The position numbers and the translations under genes are program-made. A DNA stretch of 64,000 bases. Source: an uncultured Pelagibacteraceae bacterium. Its GTDB lineage: Bacteria > Pseudomonadota > Alphaproteobacteria > Pelagibacterales > Pelagibacteraceae. Shown piece after piece: positions 1 through 9,374 of the stretch. The notes under the pieces are model-generated. The model saw nothing but the letters and a program-made list of their open reading frames with translations. It was not told the origin of the DNA and did no database searches. Where the stretch lies: NCBI GenBank assembly GCA_902627735.1, contig CACOKI010000002.1:36673-100672 (forward strand). Reading direction: 5' to 3'. Numbering within the stretch: position 1 is the first letter of the stretch; each line of letters opens with the position of its first letter.

Positions 1-854
1 CATGGCACGAGAGACATCTCGTTACATGACATTCCACCCATAATACTTTCTTTTTTTATTTTAATTTTTTTTAACTTATTGTCTTTTATACTCTGAAGTA
101 CACAATCTGCCTTATCAGGTTCAACTATGATAATTTTTGGTATTCTTTTAAAATATTTTGCTACTCCAGCAACTATTCCAGCTGCCAATCCTCCAACGCC
201 AGCTTGAAGAAATATGTGAGTTATATATTGGTTCGTTTGTTTAGAAATTTCTTTTATCATAATTGAATATCCTGCCATAGTAAGTTGAGGTATATATTTG
301 TAATTTTTTGTCGATACATCTTGAACAATTTTCCAATTATTTTTTTTTGATAATTTTTGACATTCTTTTAAAGAATCTTCATAATTTCCCTTAACTCTAA
401 TAACTTCCGCACCAAATTTTTTTATTTCATCCACTCTAGCATCGCTGACATATTGGCTAACAAAAATTTTACATCTTAACTTTAATCTTTGTGCACCCCA
501 CGCAACCGATCTACCATGATTACCAGCAGTAGCTGACGATATAATAATATTTCTTGTTCCCTTAGAAATTTTTTCTACGGCATAAGCACCACCTAAAGCT
601 TTAAAAGATTTTAAGTGAAATCTTTTTGACTCATCTTTGTAAAAAATATTCTTAACTTTCAAATTTTTTTTTAATTTATCAAGAGTTAAAAGGGGACTTA
701 TATTATAACTTTTCCAATTAGAAATAGAATTATAAGCATTAGCAAGCATAGTTGAAGGCATATAATTTAAAACATGACTTCTCTTAAATTGAAAGTTTTT
801 GTTAATTAAAAATTTTGTTAACTTCCAACCTTTAATCTTCTTTGAATAACTCAC
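1..854 (-). CDS. PLP-dependent diaminopropionate ammonia-lyase / threonine dehydratase-like protein (C-terminus cut by window edge)
   Basis: Minus-strand reading frame from a GTG at 854 (internal ATG near 754-763): ...MPSTMLANAYNSISNWKSYNISPLLTLDKLKKNLKVKNIFYKDESKRFHLKSFKALGGAYA...SSATAGNHGRSVAWGA...QAGVGGLAAG...VEPDKADC...GGMSCNEMSLVP; PLP Lys context (KSFKALGG) and glycine-rich loops of fold-type II enzymes. Confidence 0.75.
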   Translation of the reverse strand, partial: MSYSKKIKGWKLTKFLINKNFQFKRSHVLNYMPSTMLANAYNSISNWKSYNISPLLTLDKLKKNLKVKNIFYKDESKRFHLKSFKALGGAYAVEKISKGTRNIIISSATAGNHGRSVAWGAQRLKLRCKIFVSQYVSDARVDEIKKFGAEVIRVKGNYEDSLKECQKLSKKNNWKIVQDVSTKNYKYIPQLTMAGYSIMIKEISKQTNQYITHIFLQAGVGGLAAGIVAGVAKYFKRIPKIIIVEPDKADCVLQSIKDNKLKKIKIKKESIMGGMSCNEMSLVP

Positions 855-855
855 T

Positions 856-2184
856 CTAGCAGTCTAAAGTATTTTGGCTTTCCCATTCGGTAACGGGCTT
901 TGATTTATCAAATTTTTCTTTACTATTAAATTCTTTTATTTCAGAACTTCTAAGCTTTATAAAGCTATTTATAGTATCTCTCCCAAAACTTTTATTCATC
1001 TCCTTATTATTATTTAATTGCTCTAAAGATTGTTTAAGTTCATTAGGAAGTTTTGGTAGATTAGGGTATTTTTTGTAGTCTGTGTACATATTACAATATA
1101 AAGGTTTTCCAGGATTGATTTTATTTTTTAAACCATGTAGTCCAGCAGCTAGAACTCCGGCTTGTAATAAATATGGATTAGCAGATCCATCCATTAATCT
1201 TAATTCAAATCTTCCAGGATCTGGAATTCTTATCATGTGGGTTCTGTTATTTCCTGTGAAAGAAATACTACTTGGAGACCATGAAGCTCCTGATTTTGTT
1301 GGTGGAGCATTAATTCTTCTATAACTATTTATTGTAGGATTGAAGAATGCAGATAATGATGAAGCATTTTTAATTACTCCTCCTAAAAAATTATATGCCA
1401 TTTTACTTAAACCAAGCTTATCTGTTTTATCTAAGAATTTATTCTTTTTACCTTGCCAAACGGAAATATGTGCATGACAACCATTGCCTGTTAAATTTTG
1501 AAATGGTTTTGGCATAAAAGTTGCTCTTAGCCCATGTTTTTCTGCAATTGTTTTTACCATGTATTTAAAGAATGTATGTCTATCAGCTGTTGTTAAACAA
1601 TTTGAATAATTCCAATTCATTTCAAATTGTCCATTAGCATCTTCATGATCGTTTTGGTAGGGACCCCATCCCATTTCAATCATGCAATCACAAATTTCTT
1701 TAATAAGTTCATATCTTCTCATCAATGCAGATTGATCATAACAAGGTTTTGATTGTGTATCTCTTGGATCTGCTATTGATTTTCCGTCTTCAGAAATCAA
1801 AAAATATTCACATTCCACACCAGATTTCATTGTTAAACCTTGTTTTGCAAGTTCTTTAATTTGTTTTTTGAGCATTACTCTAGGTGATGCTTCTACTGGT
1901 TTTCCATTCATCCAAAGATCAGATGCTAACCAACCTATTTCTTTTTTCCAAGGTAGTTGAATCAGACTATCTGGGTCTGGAATTCCAAACATATCAGCAT
2001 CAGCAGGAGACATATCTAACCATGCAGCAAATCCGGCAAATCCTGCACCTGTCTCTTGCATTTCTTTAATTGCATGCGCTGGAACTAATTTTGATCTTAA
2101 TACACCAAATAAATCTACAAAACTTATGAGAAAGTATTTTATTTTTTTTTCTTTAGCTATTTTGAACAAATTTTTTGGCATCAA
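856..2184 (-). CDS. gmaS: GlnT/GmaS-type glutamine synthetase-family ligase (candidate gamma-glutamylmethylamide synthetase)
   Basis: 442 aa; YFLISFVDLFGVLRSKLVPA, QNDHEDANGQFEMNWNYSN, MPKPFQNLTGNGCHAHIS, PGRFELRLMDGSANPYL; resembles the GlnT/GmaS family by recall. Confidence 0.75.
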   Translation of the reverse strand: MMPKNLFKIAKEKKIKYFLISFVDLFGVLRSKLVPAHAIKEMQETGAGFAGFAAWLDMSPADADMFGIPDPDSLIQLPWKKEIGWLASDLWMNGKPVEASPRVMLKKQIKELAKQGLTMKSGVECEYFLISEDGKSIADPRDTQSKPCYDQSALMRRYELIKEICDCMIEMGWGPYQNDHEDANGQFEMNWNYSNCLTTADRHTFFKYMVKTIAEKHGLRATFMPKPFQNLTGNGCHAHISVWQGKKNKFLDKTDKLGLSKMAYNFLGGVIKNASSLSAFFNPTINSYRRINAPPTKSGASWSPSSISFTGNNRTHMIRIPDPGRFELRLMDGSANPYLLQAGVLAAGLHGLKNKINPGKPLYCNMYTDYKKYPNLPKLPNELKQSLEQLNNNKEMNKSFGRDTINSFIKLRSSEIKEFNSKEKFDKSKPVTEWESQNTLDC

Positions 2185-2198
2185 TTAGATTATCATAT

Positions 2199-2354
2199 TC
2201 ATTTAAAAAAAGATAAAATTGTTTCCTTGTAAAAAATTATATTTACAACAATGATTACAATGACTGCTAATATTGCACCATATTTTGCTTTTGGAAATGC
2301 AACTCCTCTCATTTTACTAGGTCTCAATTCTTCGTTATTATTTTCTTCAGACAT
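2199..2354 (-). CDS. 51-aa single-TM small membrane protein
   Basis: Not in ORF track; minus strand translates MSEENNNEELRPSKMRGVAFPKAKYGAILAVIVIIVVNIIFYKETILSFFK*; fills the gap between gmaS-like gene and the amt operon. Confidence 0.45.
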   Translation of the reverse strand: MSEENNNEELRPSKMRGVAFPKAKYGAILAVIVIIVVNIIFYKETILSFFK

Positions 2355-2365
2355 TATTGATTTTG

Positions 2366-2400
2366 ATTTAAAAATGGGCGCTAGAGTATCCTAGCGCCCA
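2366..2400 (-). terminator. Rho-independent terminator (amt operon)
   Basis: Inverted repeat TGGGCGCTAG/CTAGCGCCCA with 6-nt loop followed by T5 on minus strand, just after the 2418-2648 CDS. Confidence 0.85.
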
Positions 2401-2417
2401 AATTTTATTATATTATC

Positions 2418-2648
2418 TTACCATTCAGCCATATTGCTTTTATGGTCATTAGCCCCATGTCTTTTTCTTGCAAGTCTTTCGAGTTCTTCACTCTCAGATT
2501 TGGAAGTTAAAACATGCCAACCAACCCATATAATGATGGCAAGTATCACTAGTATTCCCTCACTAGATCCAGCACCAGGATAAACTGCACCCGCAACTTG
2601 TTCTGCAGGTTTGTTAAGGTGATCGATCCAATTTGTTACTGTAGCCAT
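2418..2648 (-). CDS. 76-aa small membrane protein next to Amt
   Basis: MATVTNWIDHLNKPAEQVAGAVYPGAGSSEGILVILAIIIWVGWHVLTSK...; one TM helix; 12-nt gap from amt. Confidence 0.7.
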   Translation of the reverse strand: MATVTNWIDHLNKPAEQVAGAVYPGAGSSEGILVILAIIIWVGWHVLTSKSESEELERLARKRHGANDHKSNMAEW

Positions 2649-2660
2649 ATTGTTTCTCCT

Positions 2661-4061
2661 TTACCTGGTTGCAGACGAAACAGCTCTTTCGTCTTTTTTA
2701 GCAGTTTCCATTATTTCATAGTCTAGTCCAGCTATTTCCACTTCACGTGGGATTCTTAATTTACCCATTCCATGAAGCACTTTAGCTATAACATAACCTG
2801 GTATTAGTCCAAGAACTACGAACATTATTAATGCTCCCAAGAACTGTCCTAACGGATTAATTGATGCATAAGTAGTTCCATCCCACATAGCTCCAACACT
2901 ATATCCAGAAGCTGGATAACCATTTAAAACAAAACCGCAAATTATTAAACCAATAAATCCAGCATAACCATGAACTGCTACTGCACCAACCGCATCATCA
3001 ATTTTGAACTTACGTTCAACCCAATAATGAAGTTTATATGAAAGTACAACTCCGATCATACCAATGATCATTGCTTGAATTGGATGATATAAATCATTTC
3101 CAGCTGAAGCACATATGATACCAGCTAGTCCACTTGAGTATGTCCAGAAAGGATCACCTTTTGCAATCCAGTATCCAGCTAATAAGCCTCCTGATAATGA
3201 CATCAAGAAGTTAAAAGTAATACCACTAAGTGTAGTAGGAGTTACATAAATGTTTGTAGCTGTCCAATAAGATATACCTTCCATACCATATTCAGGTCCA
3301 AGATCAAATATTGGAATATTACAAGCCGCATAAAATCCCCAGAAACCAGTATAAATTAGAAACAATCCAATTGTTACTAACCAAGGATTTCTTGGTCCTA
3401 TGTTTCTTGGCTCACCACTTGATGAGAACTTTCCAATTCTTGGTCCTAAAACCATTAGTACACCTAAGGCAAATCCACCAGCGATTGCGTGAATTACCCC
3501 TGAAGCGTAAGCATCATGGTAACCTAATAGTTTAAGCATCCAGCCATCAAAGTGCCATCCCCAAGCAGCATCTATTACCCAGAAAACAGAACCAATTGCA
3601 ATTGCTAAAATTCCAAATGCAAAAGTAGTAATTCTCTCGATGATTGCTCCTGAGACTATTGAAGCAGCGGTCCAAGAAAATAAAAGGAACGCAGCCCAAA
3701 AGACACCCGAAATGTGGTCACCTAAGTTAACAGCCATTAATTGGCTTGTTGCAGTATAGAATTTGGCACTGAATGCCGAGTCATCGGTAATTAATGCAGT
3801 GCTTTCATTCATTATTGATGGCGCTAATCCCGGTCCTGTTGGGAAAGCCCAATAAATCCACCAACCAAACAAAAACCAAGTTACTGTTACCAAAGGTATC
3901 AGCATCGTGTTTTTCATTAGAGTATGTTGGTGATGTTTGTATCGCGAAGCTCCAACCTCATACATACAGAAACCGACGTGAATTAAAAACATCAGTACTA
4001 CTGTTACCCAGTAATAAAATTCTGTAAATATGGTAGTAAGAGCTGCTAACTGATCAGTCAT
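2661..4061 (-). CDS. amt: Ammonium (possibly methylammonium) transporter, Amt family
   Basis: 466 aa polytopic; YYWVTVVLMFLIHVGFCMYEVGASR, GVIHAIAGGFALGVLMVLGPR, DDAVGAVAVHGYAGFIG. Confidence 0.92.
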   Translation of the reverse strand: MTDQLAALTTIFTEFYYWVTVVLMFLIHVGFCMYEVGASRYKHHQHTLMKNTMLIPLVTVTWFLFGWWIYWAFPTGPGLAPSIMNESTALITDDSAFSAKFYTATSQLMAVNLGDHISGVFWAAFLLFSWTAASIVSGAIIERITTFAFGILAIAIGSVFWVIDAAWGWHFDGWMLKLLGYHDAYASGVIHAIAGGFALGVLMVLGPRIGKFSSSGEPRNIGPRNPWLVTIGLFLIYTGFWGFYAACNIPIFDLGPEYGMEGISYWTATNIYVTPTTLSGITFNFLMSLSGGLLAGYWIAKGDPFWTYSSGLAGIICASAGNDLYHPIQAMIIGMIGVVLSYKLHYWVERKFKIDDAVGAVAVHGYAGFIGLIICGFVLNGYPASGYSVGAMWDGTTYASINPLGQFLGALIMFVVLGLIPGYVIAKVLHGMGKLRIPREVEIAGLDYEIMETAKKDERAVSSATR

Positions 4062-4185
4062 ATCCTATCTCCATATTAGTTTCTAAAACCCTATAAAATT
4101 TCTATGGGTGTGACAAATGAAACAATAAAATAAAACCTAATATTGACAATAGATTTTAAAATAAAATCAACTTAAGATTGTGTAA

Positions 4186-4602
4186 CTAGAATTTTAGGTA
4201 AGCTTTTTTCAGATCAACAAGAGGATGTTTTGGAGACATTTGAAATTTTACTAAAAGCTCTCTTGCTATCATATCTCTATCTTGTTGATTGTTAGGTAAT
4301 TTAATTGATTTTGGAATTGTAACCCAACCATTAGCATTTCTACAAAATACTGCTGGTCTTCCTTCTTCATAACCCATATGTACATCTTCTAACCAATTAA
4401 GATCATCCCAGCCCATCGCTTCGATATATTTTTTTAAAAAAGGAGTGATCTTTTTATAGTCTGGAAGAAGATTAACGTCATATCTATAACCGATAGATTG
4501 ACCAATCATTTTTTCTCTAGCTGTTTCTTTTTTCTTACCTAACTGTTGGTCTTTGACGGCTACTGATTTTGTAACTTTATTTTTATTCTTTTTTTTAACC
4601 AT
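4186..4602 (-). CDS. Conserved protein of unknown function in the NMG-synthase operon
   Basis: ORF 4186..4638; internal Met at 4602 is a likelier start (MVKKKNKNKVTK...), avoiding overlap with the upstream gene; contains YRYDVNLLPDYKKITPFLKKYIEAMGWDDLNWLEDVHMGYEEGRPAVFCRNANGWVTIP. Confidence 0.6.
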   Translation of the reverse strand: MVKKKNKNKVTKSVAVKDQQLGKKKETAREKMIGQSIGYRYDVNLLPDYKKITPFLKKYIEAMGWDDLNWLEDVHMGYEEGRPAVFCRNANGWVTIPKSIKLPNNQQDRDMIARELLVKFQMSPKHPLVDLKKAYLKF

Positions 4603-4609
4603 AGTTACC

Positions 4610-6028
4610 TTAAATTTTATGGAAGTTATCAACCCCAACAGTATAATTAGTACCTGCCAAAGGAACTTTTGCTAAAGCAGATGCTTCAGAAGTTAGAGCT
4701 GCCAAATCTTCGGGCTCAAGAGAATGAATATTAGTTTTACCACATGCTCTAGCTAATAATTGTGCTTCAAGAGTCATTGAGTGAAGATAATTATAAACTC
4801 TTAGAGCAGCATCATCAGGATTTAATCTAGCTCTAAGTTTTGGATCTTGAGTAGCAACACCTACCGGACATCTTCCAGTATGGCAATGGTAACACTCACC
4901 AGCTTTTACACCCATCTCTTTTTCAAAATTTGCTTCTGGAATATCTTTATTGCAATTAAGTGCGATCATAGAACCTGTTCCAATAGCTATTGCATCTGCA
5001 CCCAAAGCTAATGCTTTAGCCATGTCAGCACCATCTCTCACACCACCAGCATAAATTAATGTTACTTTCCCAGTTTTACCTACATCATCTAACGCTCTTC
5101 GAGCCTCTCTGATTGCAGCAATACCTGGAATACCTGTATTAGCTGCTGCGATGTGCGGACCTGCTCCTGTTGATCCTTCCATACCATCTAAGTATATAGA
5201 GTCAGGATCACATTTCGCTGCCATACGTACATCATCATAAACTTTAGATGCACCTAATTTTAATTGAATTGGAACTTTATTTTTTGTCAGTTGCCTTAAT
5301 TCGTCTACTTTTAAAGCTAAATCATCTGGACCCAACCAATCAGGATGTCTTGCTGGAGATCTTTGATCAATACCAGATGGTAATGATCTCATCTCAGCAA
5401 CTTGGTCAGTTACTTTTTGACCCATTAAGTGTCCACCCATCCCAACTTTTTGTCCTTGCCCAATAAATACTTCTATTCCATCTGCAAGTTGCGCATGATG
5501 TGGGTTAAATCCATATCTTGATTGAATACATTGATAGAACCATTTTTCTGAATATCTTCTTTCATCAGGTATCATTCCACCTTCACCTGAACATGTTGCA
5601 CTACCAGCCATTGTTGCTCCTCTTGCAAGAGCTGTTTTAGCCTCGTATGATAATGCTCCAAAACTCATACCAGTGATGTAAACTGGGATATCCAACTCAA
5701 TTGGATTTTCACATCTTGGACCAATTACAGTCTTTGTCTCACATTTTTCTCTATAACCTTCAATTACAAATCTAGTAAGAGTACCTGGTAGGAAAACTAA
5801 ATCATCAAAAGTAGGAATCTTTTTCATTAAAGCCATTCCACGCATTCTGTATCTTCCTAATTGAGATTTTATATGAATATCATCTATTACTTCTGGAGTA
5901 AAAATTGCATTATGACCAAGTAGACTTTTATTTCTTGATCCATTACTACTTAAATGAACGTCAGCTTTTCCGCCAACATTCCCATTAGTTTTTAATTTAC
6001 CGTTTTTTTTCTTTTTTTTCTTTGGCAT
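4610..6028 (-). CDS. mgsC: Glutamate synthase FMN-domain protein GlxD / N-methylglutamate synthase subunit
   Basis: 472 aa; GRYRMRGMALMKKIPTFDDLVFLPGTLTRFVIEGYREKCETKTVIG, GMSFGALSYEAKTALARGA, ECYHCHTGRCPVGVATQDP. Confidence 0.88.
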   Translation of the reverse strand: MPKKKKKKNGKLKTNGNVGGKADVHLSSNGSRNKSLLGHNAIFTPEVIDDIHIKSQLGRYRMRGMALMKKIPTFDDLVFLPGTLTRFVIEGYREKCETKTVIGPRCENPIELDIPVYITGMSFGALSYEAKTALARGATMAGSATCSGEGGMIPDERRYSEKWFYQCIQSRYGFNPHHAQLADGIEVFIGQGQKVGMGGHLMGQKVTDQVAEMRSLPSGIDQRSPARHPDWLGPDDLALKVDELRQLTKNKVPIQLKLGASKVYDDVRMAAKCDPDSIYLDGMEGSTGAGPHIAAANTGIPGIAAIREARRALDDVGKTGKVTLIYAGGVRDGADMAKALALGADAIAIGTGSMIALNCNKDIPEANFEKEMGVKAGECYHCHTGRCPVGVATQDPKLRARLNPDDAALRVYNYLHSMTLEAQLLARACGKTNIHSLEPEDLAALTSEASALAKVPLAGTNYTVGVDNFHKI

Positions 6029-6882
6029 TAAATTGCTCCTTTTTTCTCAGTAGGTTCTAAGTTATCGTAGTTCCATAATTTTTTACCAGCTACAATTTTT
6101 TTCATTTTGCTCACATCAAAATTGTCACCAATTTCAGCAACCTTCAATTTTCTTTTTAACCAATCTTGATCACTTTTAGTTAATTCAGCGTCAACTGCAT
6201 CACTACCATAAGAACCAATTTCTCCACCTACGAAAATTGTCCCATCATACATTGAGTCACCTAAATTTATCCCTACATTACCCAAGATAATTATTCTTCC
6301 TCTTTGCATCATAAAGCCTGTAAAAGCACCAGCGTCTCCACCAATAATTATAGTTCCACCCTTCATATCAATACCAGTTCTAGCACCAACGCTACCTTTA
6401 CATATTAAATCTCCGCCTCTAATGGCTGCTCCAAAACAAGATCCAGCATTTTTTTCAATAACCACCTTACCAGCCATTAAATTTTCAGCACAAGACCATC
6501 CAACTCGACCATTGATTCGAACTATTGGTCCATCGCAAGAACCTATTCCAAAGTAACCTAAACTACCCTCAAAAATTAAATTTAGTTTATTTAAAATTCC
6601 AACACCAATACTGTGCTTACCTTGTGGATTCTTAATAACTATAGTTCCATAGCCTTGGCTCATTAAATTATCAATTTCTTTATTTGCATCTGCTGCTGTC
6701 ATATCTTTAACATCAAGATCTGTTCTTTTATTGAAATCTACATCGTACGTTCCAAAATAATAAAAATTTTCAGCCTCATCAGGATTAAAAAATTTTTGTT
6801 GCGTTCTACCTGTTAAAACTTCAGTATGCATACCCATAGCTTGGGCCTTAGTTTTTTTTGTAACATTTTTTAAATTTGCCAT
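6028..6882 (-). CDS. mgsB: GXGXG-domain GlxC / N-methylglutamate synthase subunit
   Basis: Repeats NRTGxxxKGGxIxxxGxxG-like (GARTGIDMKGGTIIIGGDAGAFTGFMMQRGRIIILGNVG); start/stop overlap with neighbours. Confidence 0.85.
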   Translation of the reverse strand: MANLKNVTKKTKAQAMGMHTEVLTGRTQQKFFNPDEAENFYYFGTYDVDFNKRTDLDVKDMTAADANKEIDNLMSQGYGTIVIKNPQGKHSIGVGILNKLNLIFEGSLGYFGIGSCDGPIVRINGRVGWSCAENLMAGKVVIEKNAGSCFGAAIRGGDLICKGSVGARTGIDMKGGTIIIGGDAGAFTGFMMQRGRIIILGNVGINLGDSMYDGTIFVGGEIGSYGSDAVDAELTKSDQDWLKRKLKVAEIGDNFDVSKMKKIVAGKKLWNYDNLEPTEKKGAI

Positions 6883-7814
6883 ACCTTTACCTCTCCATCA
6901 AACGGATCATAAGTATCTATTTCTTGAGGCAATATTGATCTTATTGCTATTTCCTCAGAGCCCATTGCTACCAACTCATCAGACTCATATAAAACTAAAG
7001 GTTTTGCAGCCATTGTATCCTTTGCCATACCCAATGAATCTTTTGTTGCAACAAAATAAGTAAACACACCATCTAATCCAGTTAATGACTCTTTCATACC
7101 TTCTTCTAGTGAAGCCCCATCTCTCATTTTTTCTGCCAAATAAACAGCGATAAGTTCTGAATCACACTCTGACATAAATCTCATTCCTTTATTTTCTAAA
7201 GCACGTCTATTATTCCAATAATTGGTTAATTGACCATTGTGAACTACTGATACATCACTAAATGGGTAGCCCCAAAAAGGGTGAGCTGACTTAATATCTA
7301 CCCCAGACTCAGTAGCCATCCTCGCGTGACCAATAGCATGGGTTCCAATAAGTTTATCTAAATTATATCTATCACACACCATTTTGGCATTACCAAGATC
7401 TTTTATTACTTCTAAAGATTTACCCATTGAAAGAATTTCAACACCAGGGATACTTTCTATTTTTTGTGAAAATTCCAATAAATCTTTTTTATTGTATTCA
7501 ATTTCATATCTTAAAGAGTATGGAAGAATTCTATCTTCTTTAATAATTTTTGCTCCCATTTCTGAAAGGTAACTATCTACAATCTTTTTTCTTTCATCAT
7601 AAACTGATACATCTTCTGCAACTGATGTACTACCTTCACCAACATTTTCACCTACTTTGAATCTCATGATGAAATTTTTTCCATCAGTATCTCCATATAA
7701 TGCATAACCAGTAGAGTCTTCACCCCTATGCTTTAAGGCTTGTAACATACCTTGTAATTCATGACCAACTTTTGAAGATTTTCCTCTATGAATTAATCCG
7801 GCTATTCCGCACAT
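6870..7814 (-). CDS. mgsA: Class-II glutamine amidotransferase GlxB / N-methylglutamate synthase subunit
   Basis: MCGIAGLIHRG...LKHRGEDSTGYALYG; IGHARMATESGVDIKSAHPF. Confidence 0.88.
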   Translation of the reverse strand: MCGIAGLIHRGKSSKVGHELQGMLQALKHRGEDSTGYALYGDTDGKNFIMRFKVGENVGEGSTSVAEDVSVYDERKKIVDSYLSEMGAKIIKEDRILPYSLRYEIEYNKKDLLEFSQKIESIPGVEILSMGKSLEVIKDLGNAKMVCDRYNLDKLIGTHAIGHARMATESGVDIKSAHPFWGYPFSDVSVVHNGQLTNYWNNRRALENKGMRFMSECDSELIAVYLAEKMRDGASLEEGMKESLTGLDGVFTYFVATKDSLGMAKDTMAAKPLVLYESDELVAMGSEEIAIRSILPQEIDTYDPFDGEVKVWQI

Positions 7815-7836
7815 ATACTTTTCCTCTTTAAATTTA

Positions 7837-9306
7837 TTAAGGCAAACAATCTAGATATGTATCTAGATCCCATTGTGTTGTTGCACCTAAAAATCTTTCC
7901 CACTCATCATTTTTGTACCAGTGGAAAACTTTATACATTTCATCTGGCATTGCAGATTTGATAACTTCATCTTCAGATAATCTTTCTAAAGCTTCACCTA
8001 AACTTAGAGGTAGTTTCTTAACATCTTTACCTGCTTTTTGAGCTTCATAAATATTTCTAGATTCTGGGTCTGCTGGTTTCATTTTATTACTAATTCCATG
8101 ATCACAAGCTTTTAGTAAAGCTGCACCTAATAAGTATGGATTATGCATAGAGTCTACTGATCTGTATTCAAATCTTCCAGGTGCAGATACTCTTAATCCA
8201 CAAGTTCTATTTTGATAACCCCAGTCAGCATAAACAGGTGCCCAAAAACCTTGGTCCCATAATCTTCTGTAAGAGTTTACTGTTGATGAACCTAAAGCAG
8301 TTAATGCAGGTAAATGTTCCATGATACCAGCTATCGATTGCAAACCAATTTTACCTGGCAACTGCATATCTTTTGTATCTGGCATAAAGGTATTAGTTCC
8401 ACCTTCAACATAGCTAAAAACCTCTTCAACACCTGGTAAAGTTTTATTTCCAAGTTTATTTAGTTTAATTTTTCCACCTTTCCATAAAGACATGTTTGTA
8501 TGACATCCACTTGCTGAAACGCCCATAAAAGGTTTAGTCATAAAACACGCAATCAAACCATGTTCTCTTGCAACTTGAGCACAAATTTGTCTGTATGTAG
8601 ATAATCTATCTGCATTTCTTAATACGTTATCGTATGTCCAGTTTAATTCTAATTGACCAGGAGCATCTTCATGATCACCTTGAATCATGTCTAGACCCAT
8701 TGCTTTTGCATATTCTATTACCTTCATAAATACTGGTCTTAAAGACTCGAATTGATCTATGTGATAACAGAAGGGTTTAGAAAACCCTTTACCTGTTGGA
8801 GTACCATCCTGATTTTTTGTAAGCCACATCATTTCTGGTTCAGTTCCAACTCTTAATTCAAGACCATGTTTTTTTTGGAATTCATCCATAAAAATTCTTA
8901 AATTTCCTCTGCAATCAGAAGTTAAATGACCACCTGGATTATTTCTTTCTTCTCTATTTCTAAAACAAGTTACAAAAACTCTGCCTACTCTTTTATCCCA
9001 AGGTAATTGACAAAATGTTTCAGGATCAGGAATACCCACAAGCTCCATTGCTTCAGGTCCATACCCAATATAATTGTTGTGACGATCTAAAAATAAATTT
9101 GCTGTAGCTCCATATACTAATTGAAAGCCTTTTTCTGCTGTTCTTTCCCAATGATCTGCTGGAATTCCTTTTCCTACTACTCTTCCTGTTACTGAAATAA
9201 ATTGATAATAAATATATGTTATTCCTAACTCGTTAATTTTCTCCCTTACTCTTTTAACTAATTTAGCTCTACCTGGTTGGTTAACATGTTTTTCTAGATC
9301 CGTCAT
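7837..9306 (-). CDS. Second glutamine synthetase-family (type III-like) ligase
   Basis: 489 aa; QGDHEDAPGQLELNWTYDN, FMGVSASGCHTNMSLW, VNSYRRLW, APGRFEYRSVDSMHNPYLL; directly upstream of glxBCD. Confidence 0.8.
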   Translation of the reverse strand: MTDLEKHVNQPGRAKLVKRVREKINELGITYIYYQFISVTGRVVGKGIPADHWERTAEKGFQLVYGATANLFLDRHNNYIGYGPEAMELVGIPDPETFCQLPWDKRVGRVFVTCFRNREERNNPGGHLTSDCRGNLRIFMDEFQKKHGLELRVGTEPEMMWLTKNQDGTPTGKGFSKPFCYHIDQFESLRPVFMKVIEYAKAMGLDMIQGDHEDAPGQLELNWTYDNVLRNADRLSTYRQICAQVAREHGLIACFMTKPFMGVSASGCHTNMSLWKGGKIKLNKLGNKTLPGVEEVFSYVEGGTNTFMPDTKDMQLPGKIGLQSIAGIMEHLPALTALGSSTVNSYRRLWDQGFWAPVYADWGYQNRTCGLRVSAPGRFEYRSVDSMHNPYLLGAALLKACDHGISNKMKPADPESRNIYEAQKAGKDVKKLPLSLGEALERLSEDEVIKSAMPDEMYKVFHWYKNDEWERFLGATTQWDLDTYLDCLP

Positions 9307-9374
9307 TTTCCCCTCAATGAATTAATATTTACTCAAACGTAGCTGAAAAATTTATTAGTGTCTAGGCTTGAAGT

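Noticed and set aside
1082-1324. Plus-strand ORF of 80 aa antisense to the GmaS-like gene
   Set aside because: Lies wholly inside a strongly supported CDS; no family or start context.
4062-4185. Possible hairpin upstream of amt (ACCCTATA...TATGGGT)
   Set aside because: Imperfect pairing and no recognised riboswitch consensus.
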